A DNA stretch of 64,000 nt from Pseudomonas fluorescens. Lineage in GTDB: Bacteria > Pseudomonadota > Gammaproteobacteria > Pseudomonadales > Pseudomonadaceae. Position 1 is the stretch's first letter. Each line of letters opens with the position of its first letter. This document shows positions 59,701-64,000 of the stretch, one piece after another. A program made the translations under genes and the position numbers. The stretch covers positions 228,259 through 292,258 of the forward strand of contig NZ_VCNJ01000024.1 in assembly GCF_005938625.1 (NCBI RefSeq). The letters run 5' to 3'. The notes below the pieces were generated by a model. That model ran no database searches. It had not been told where the DNA came from and saw only the letters and a list, made by a program, of their open reading frames with translations.

Positions 59701-60435
59701 GAGCAACTCGTCTGCCCACTGACGCCATGGCATTTTCAGTTCGATCAGCGCTGCACGGCGTTCTTGCAGGCACTCATCGATCAGTTCTGCGGGAGCCTTT
59801 CCTTCGTCGCTGTCACGCTCACTGGCGAACAGGCCGCGCACGCGAGGCAACAAGGCCGCCGGCCCGCCCCAGTTGCTGCGCACCCAATTCAAGGCGTCGC
59901 CCTGCATCGGGTAACAGAACAGCCGCCAGTAATCACGCAACACTTCGCCGAGCAAGTCGCTGTGATCGGTTTCCAGGGATTGAGTGAACAAGCTGCCGCT
60001 GTCGAACGCGTGCTCACGCAGCATGCGCTGACACCAACTGTGGATGGTCGAAACGGCGGCCTCGTCCATCCATTGCGCAGCGACATCGAGGCGGTTGGCA
60101 CAACCGGGCCACTGTTGAGCGTCGAACTGATCACGTAATTCGGCGATCAGTGCATCGGGTGCAGGCGTTTCGTCGCGAAAGAATCGAGCGGCTTCAGCCA
60201 GGCGCGTGCGTATGCGCTCACGCAGTTCCTTGGTCGCTGCATCGGTGAAGGTCACCACGAGAATCTGCGGCGGCAGCAATTCTCGGCCGAATCCGCTCGC
60301 CTCGTCACCGTGCCCCAGAATAAGCCGCAGGTAGAGCGCAGAAATCGTGAAGGTTTTACCGGTACCGGCACTGGCTTCGATCAACTGGCTGCCCTGTAAC
60401 GGAAAGGCCAGTGCGAGGGGTGTCTTGGTACTCAT
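56746..60435 (-). CDS. recB: exodeoxyribonuclease V beta subunit
   Basis: 1229 residues. UvrD-type helicase motifs: ASAGTGKTFT (21-30), LIDEFQDTDPVQYRIF, GDPKQAIYAFRGAD, TIHKSKGLEYPLVFLP. The C-terminal nuclease has GFIDLTFEHNGRYYVADYKSNWLG (about 1105-1128) with the catalytic Asp and Lys. It provides the 3'-5' helicase, the only nuclease and RecA loading. It overlaps recC by four bases. Confidence 0.97.
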   Translation of the reverse strand: MSTKTPLALAFPLQGSQLIEASAGTGKTFTISALYLRLILGHGDEASGFGRELLPPQILVVTFTDAATKELRERIRTRLAEAARFFRDETPAPDALIAELRDQFDAQQWPGCANRLDVAAQWMDEAAVSTIHSWCQRMLREHAFDSGSLFTQSLETDHSDLLGEVLRDYWRLFCYPMQGDALNWVRSNWGGPAALLPRVRGLFASERDSDEGKAPAELIDECLQERRAALIELKMPWRQWADELLAICHQGVASKSVDGRKMQARYFEPWFEKLKAWAEDESLEQLDIGTGFTRLTPDGMAEAWKGQAPSHPGLDAMPTLKSNLDALPTPDAAVLQHAAKWVGARFEEEKRRRAEMGFDDMLLRLDAALQSDGGERLATLIREQFPVALIDEFQDTDPVQYRIFESIYRIEDNSPDTGLFLIGDPKQAIYAFRGADIYTYLRARQATTGRLHTLGTNFRSSHGMVNAVNHVFARAESRELGRGAFLFREKNGDNPVPFLPVESQGRREQLQVGGQDVAALNVWHLPSDQPLSGVVYRQQLAAACASEITALLNSGQSANAGFVQDGKDFRGLRPSDIAILVRDGKEAQAVRSELAARGVRSVYLSDKDSVFAAQEAHDLLSWLKACAEPDVERSLKAALACITLNLPLAELERLNQDELVWETRVMQFRGYRELWRKQGVLPMLRRLLHDFHLPQTLMTRTDGERVLTNLLHLSELMQQAAAELDGEQALIRHLAELLAVSGQAGEEQILRLESDEQLVKVVTIHKSKGLEYPLVFLPFICSAKPVDGSRLPLHYHDGAGKAQISLKPTAELIAQADDERLAEDLRLLYVALTRAQHACWLGVTDLKRGNNNSSVLHLSALGYLLGGGASLGESSELKRWLQDLQQDCPAIHIDEMPQPTDEHYQPPRNDAVLSATLLPKRKASENWWIASYSALRISDVLSVGSDEAPDSPQAQKLFDDERLDPDAPREIIAGGADIHRFPRGPNPGTFLHGLLEWAGDDGFAVTREALEDAIARRCNLRGWEGWITTLSDWLQHLLKSPLPVAGGQPPVVLEQLKQYRVEMEFWFASHKVDVLKLDELVRQHTHRGVARVAAEPVQLNGMFKGFIDLTFEHNGRYYVADYKSNWLGVDELAYTEQAMEQSILDNRYDLQYVLYLLALHRQLKARLPDYDYDRHVGGALYLFLRGTRADSRGVYFVRPPRELIERLDRMFQGKPEPKTEPAWEQGVLL

Positions 60436-63400
60436 GTGCGAGCCCCTTCAGTGGACAGTGAACACCACGGTGCTTCAAGCAGTGGGCGATACAACGCGTC
60501 GCACCAACCGGAGAAGGTCTCGTCCTCAAGCAATGCATCGAAGTCGGCATATTGCCGGGACAACGCGGGGCTCTCGCGGCGCTCACCCTCGCTGGTCTGC
60601 CCGTCACCTTCATAGGCTTTACGCGCTGCTGCTTCGGCCTTCAGCGGGTCAGTCTGGGAAAGCCAGGCAAAAGCCGTTTTTACTGCGATCGGCAGTGGCT
60701 GTCGCATTCCTGCCTGCCAGGCGAGGAGCAAATCGCCAAGGAAACGTATCGCTCGTTCTGGCGTCATGGGTTCAAGCAACAACGTGTCGTCACTGGCTAC
60801 CAATGCAGTGCTCAAGGAAAGCCCGCTGGCGCAGGCCACCAGATGATTGACCCACGGTTTGGTTAGGCGATGCCATTTGCGGCTTTTGATCGAGCCAATG
60901 CTGTTGGGAATAGTGGTGACCGACAACAGTCCCCCATCGGCACGCTGATGCAAACCCGCAAGCCATCCTTCCAGACGCAAACCCTGCAGTTCAAGGTTGA
61001 CCGGCATCGCGCTGCTCAAAGGGACAGGCCAGAGCGTCAGCAGTTGTTGATAACGCTGCAGCAAATCCGGCAAAGGTTCGATCAACTCACGTTGCAGGCA
61101 CTCGCCGAACCCGGCCATTGGTAGCAGACCGCTGTTCTGCAGGCGTCGGGCCTGGGCAGTGAGCGCCTGATCGACATTGTCCGGCTGCCTGAGTGCGGCT
61201 TCGAGCAGACTGTCGCTGAGTGTGTAGCGCTGCAATGCGTCCAGTACGAAGGGCTCCTCGTCGGCCAGCGGTGCTTCGGCAGCCTCGAAATACACCTTCA
61301 GACGTTGGGTGAAAAAGTGCCGGACCGGGTTACGCAAAAAGTCCTGCAACAACGCGAGGCTCAACGGTTCCTCTTGCACATAAGGGCTGAGTAACTGTGC
61401 TTCGTTTTGAGATTCGTGCTGTTGATGCAGAACCTGCCATTCGCTGGCATAGCTGAAGAGTTGATCGCCTTCATGAAAATAGCGCGCACTGAACGGTTGC
61501 AGCGGATGCTCTTGCGTCATGGCACCCAACAGATCGCCGCTTTCGTCGAGCAATCGCCAACCGCTGGCGAGGTGATCGCGCAACTGGCCGATCAACACGG
61601 AAGCCGGTCGCTCACTGTTGTCGCGAATGCTGCGACCGACCCAACTGATGTAGAGCTGATGACGTGCCGACAGAAGCGCCTCGAGCAAAAGATAACGGTC
61701 GTCTTCACGCCGCGAACGATCTCCCGGACGGTAATCGCTGCCCATAAGGTCGAAGTCCAGTGGAGGCTGCGCACGGGGATAGTCGCCGTCGTTCATCCCC
61801 AGCAGGCAGACCAGTTTGAATGGAATGGCGCGCATGGGCATCAGCGTACAAAAGTTCACGGCACCGGCCAGGAAGCGCTGAGACAGACGCCCCTGATCAA
61901 GGCCGGCGAGCCAGGCTTCGCGAACGACTGTCAGTGGTAGCTCATCCGTCAAACCTACAGCCCCACACGTTTCCAGCCAGGTTTCGCGAAGCTCTTCCAG
62001 CTGGGTCAACAAGTAGTCGTCATGCTCGTTGCTGGCTTTGAAAAACAGTTGCATCAGCGCTTGCAATCGATATCCCCACTCCTTGGGCTGAGCGGGTTGG
62101 GTGAGCTGCTGATGGGCAAGTTCCAAGGCATCGAGCAGGGCCACCAACGGCCCGATCAGTGCGGCGTCGAGTCCACCAATTTCATCATAAGGTTCTATCC
62201 CTTCACATGCGTTGGCGCTGCCTACGGCGTAGCCCAGAAGCATGCGGCGCAGACCGAAATGCCAGCTGTTTTGCTCGAGCTCGTCGGGCAGACCCAGGCC
62301 CGCGCGTTGCTCGGCATTCATGCCCCAGCGCACGCCGGCGCCTTCGATCCAGCGGTGCAGTGTCGGCAGGTCGCGCTCCTCCACACCAAAGCGAGCACGA
62401 AGTGCGGGCACGTCGAGCAAGTCGAGGATTTCACTGACCGGAAAGCGACTGTCGGGAAGCTTGAGCAGATGTTCGACTGCGATCAACAGTGGATCACGAC
62501 CACGTTGCCCTTGATCGGCCAATGTAAAAGGGATGAACCGCGCATCCTGCCGATCAAGCTGACCAAACACCGCGCGGATATGCGGCGCGTAGCTATCGAT
62601 GTCAGGCACCATCACGATCACATCGCGAGGACGCAGGTCCGGGTTGGCGCTGAAGCGAGACAGGAGCTGATCGTGCAGTATTTCGACTTCACGCTGAGCG
62701 CTGTGGGCAATGTGAAAACGGATCGACTCGTCCTGTACCAGATCAACAGCGGGCCAGTGTTCACGGGTTTCATTGAGTGGGCGCAACTCCAGGATGTCGT
62801 CCTGTAATTGAGTGAGCAGGTTGTGTGGCTGAGTGTCGCTGAACAGGTCTATGCGGCCATCGCGAAAAGCCGCCCGATAGCTGTTGGGGTCGTCATAACT
62901 GTCGAGCAGGTTTATGTAGTCCCGCCCCTGTTTACCCCATGCAGCCAATAGCGGATGGGCGTGTTGATGCAGTGCATCAGGGTCCAGCACTGTGGGCATT
63001 CCGGTCTTGCGCGATTGCCGTTTGTATTGATGCCGCAGCAGATCCTTGTCGGCCACAATATCGGCCCAATGGTGTCGGCACGGGTTGTGTACACACAGCA
63101 GGACCTGACTGAAACGTGCAAGCCCGGCCAGTGCTTCAAGCACCTGGGCTGGCAACGAAGAAATACCGAAAACGATTACCCGCGAAGGCAGTCCCGCAGG
63201 AGCTTCGGCAAGATTGTTGATGCGTTCGATGAACCGTTGGTGAACGCCGGCACGACTCTGTGCCATACCCTGTTCCCCCACGTCATCCAGCAGCTCACGC
63301 CACAACTCTGCCTGCCAGCAACTGGTCGGGGGCAGTGGTTTTACTTCTCCCCTGACGCTACGCAACTGATGCCGACCTTCGGCCCAATCCTCCAGCCAGT

Positions 63401-63884
63401 CGGCACGGTAAACCTGATACTGGTCGAACAGATCCGCCAAACGTTCAGACAATTGATAGCGCTTGCGCAGGTCGGTGTCATGGGTAAGGAAGCGTTGCAA
63501 GGGCTCGAAATGTGGGCGAGCAATGACCTGGGGCAGCAGGCGCATGAGGCGCCAGGTCAGCGGGGCTTTATCGAGCAGGGACTTGGGAGGAATTTCATCT
63601 CGGCCCAGTACCATGCGATACAGCTGCCACATGAAACTGCCCGGCAGTTGCACATCAATCGCTGCGGCAATACCGCAACCGCCAAGGTCGTCTTCCTCAG
63701 GGTCTTCGGCCAGGGCCAATTTGAGCCACTGGGCAATGCCGTTGCTCTGCACAAGCGCAATTTCGTTTTCCAGGGGAGCCAGCGGATAGCGCCGCATGAT
63801 GCTGATCACAAGGCTGCGCAGTTCGTCCAGGCTGTTGCTCTGGACGACCATGAATGCAGCGTTGAGGGACTGAGCGTCCGGCAT
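60432..63884 (-). CDS. recC: exodeoxyribonuclease V gamma subunit
   Basis: 1150 residues, the typical RecC length. It begins FMVVQSNSLDELRSLVISIMRRYPLAPLENEIALVQSNGIAQWLKLAL, the standard N-terminus, and continues with inactive helicase domains (LLCVHNPCRHHWADI). It recognises Chi and holds the complex together. The upstream 116 bases to the window end show no gene. Confidence 0.97.
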   Translation of the reverse strand: MPDAQSLNAAFMVVQSNSLDELRSLVISIMRRYPLAPLENEIALVQSNGIAQWLKLALAEDPEEDDLGGCGIAAAIDVQLPGSFMWQLYRMVLGRDEIPPKSLLDKAPLTWRLMRLLPQVIARPHFEPLQRFLTHDTDLRKRYQLSERLADLFDQYQVYRADWLEDWAEGRHQLRSVRGEVKPLPPTSCWQAELWRELLDDVGEQGMAQSRAGVHQRFIERINNLAEAPAGLPSRVIVFGISSLPAQVLEALAGLARFSQVLLCVHNPCRHHWADIVADKDLLRHQYKRQSRKTGMPTVLDPDALHQHAHPLLAAWGKQGRDYINLLDSYDDPNSYRAAFRDGRIDLFSDTQPHNLLTQLQDDILELRPLNETREHWPAVDLVQDESIRFHIAHSAQREVEILHDQLLSRFSANPDLRPRDVIVMVPDIDSYAPHIRAVFGQLDRQDARFIPFTLADQGQRGRDPLLIAVEHLLKLPDSRFPVSEILDLLDVPALRARFGVEERDLPTLHRWIEGAGVRWGMNAEQRAGLGLPDELEQNSWHFGLRRMLLGYAVGSANACEGIEPYDEIGGLDAALIGPLVALLDALELAHQQLTQPAQPKEWGYRLQALMQLFFKASNEHDDYLLTQLEELRETWLETCGAVGLTDELPLTVVREAWLAGLDQGRLSQRFLAGAVNFCTLMPMRAIPFKLVCLLGMNDGDYPRAQPPLDFDLMGSDYRPGDRSRREDDRYLLLEALLSARHQLYISWVGRSIRDNSERPASVLIGQLRDHLASGWRLLDESGDLLGAMTQEHPLQPFSARYFHEGDQLFSYASEWQVLHQQHESQNEAQLLSPYVQEEPLSLALLQDFLRNPVRHFFTQRLKVYFEAAEAPLADEEPFVLDALQRYTLSDSLLEAALRQPDNVDQALTAQARRLQNSGLLPMAGFGECLQRELIEPLPDLLQRYQQLLTLWPVPLSSAMPVNLELQGLRLEGWLAGLHQRADGGLLSVTTIPNSIGSIKSRKWHRLTKPWVNHLVACASGLSLSTALVASDDTLLLEPMTPERAIRFLGDLLLAWQAGMRQPLPIAVKTAFAWLSQTDPLKAEAAARKAYEGDGQTSEGERRESPALSRQYADFDALLEDETFSGWCDALYRPLLEAPWCSLSTEGART

Positions 63885-64000
63885 AAAGGATTCCTTGGAA
63901 AGTACGAAAGCCAGGGCAGAACCTTAGCATTGTCGGCAGGTTGTGACAGCCGGACGGCGTCCGTGAATGCTGTACGAACTTTCCTGCGGGCAAAACAAAA

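Overview
The window is a chromosomal segment of a fluorescent pseudomonad, most likely the P. fluorescens group. The evidence is high GC, four families of Pseudomonas-type palindromic REP repeats between genes, a yfiBNR operon, recBCD, mmsAB and a DUF6124 gene. Most of it is ordinary core or accessory metabolism. Two regions stand out: a probable biosynthetic operon (19.6-34.4 kb) and an integrated element related to phage T7 (38.8-52.1 kb).

1-19.6 kb holds small catabolic and regulatory units. A secreted protein runs off the left edge. Next comes a divergent AraC regulator with an operon of an AGPS-like flavin oxidase, a GlpD-like dehydrogenase and an FGGY kinase. A DUF6124 gene follows, with a highly foldable leader. 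A GntP permease, RpiR regulator and N-acyl-D-amino-acid deacylase form a third unit. Then come a Fic gene broken by an internal deletion, an epimerase/LysR pair, an MdaB quinone reductase, an ABM monooxygenase, a TauE/SafE exporter with a divergent LysR, and a flavodoxin-fold oxidoreductase followed by a MerR regulator.

19.6-34.4 kb is a tightly packed, leftward operon of 11 genes: an acyl carrier protein fused to a zinc ribbon, four ketosynthase-fold proteins (two with intact triads alternating with two that lost them), a 956-residue aminotransferase/acyl-thioester-reductase fusion, two SDR reductases, a DUF1302-type outer-membrane barrel, a LolA-like periplasmic protein and an MMPL/RND exporter. 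Together they suggest type II fatty-acyl or polyketide assembly, reductive amination off the carrier protein, and export to the outer membrane. I do not recognise the product.

34.8-38.9 kb carries a cupin protein, valine-catabolism mmsA and mmsB, and a LysR gene. The 3' end of that LysR gene is an attachment site. A perfect 73-bp direct repeat (38761-38833 and 52048-52120) brackets a 13.3-kb element. It encodes a tyrosine recombinase, an SSB resembling T7 gp2.5 fused to an integrase-type N-terminal domain, relatives of T7 gp13, gp14, gp16 and gp19.5, a BRO-N antirepressor, HNH endonucleases and a putative abortive-infection membrane protein. It has no capsid, portal, tail, terminase, polymerase or phage RNA polymerase gene, yet it has two sites that look like single-subunit phage RNAP promoters. 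It looks like either a helper-dependent satellite of a T7-like phage or a strongly reduced prophage.

52.2-64 kb returns to the chromosome with the c-di-GMP operon yfiRNB and the recombination operon recC-recB-recD, all on the minus strand.
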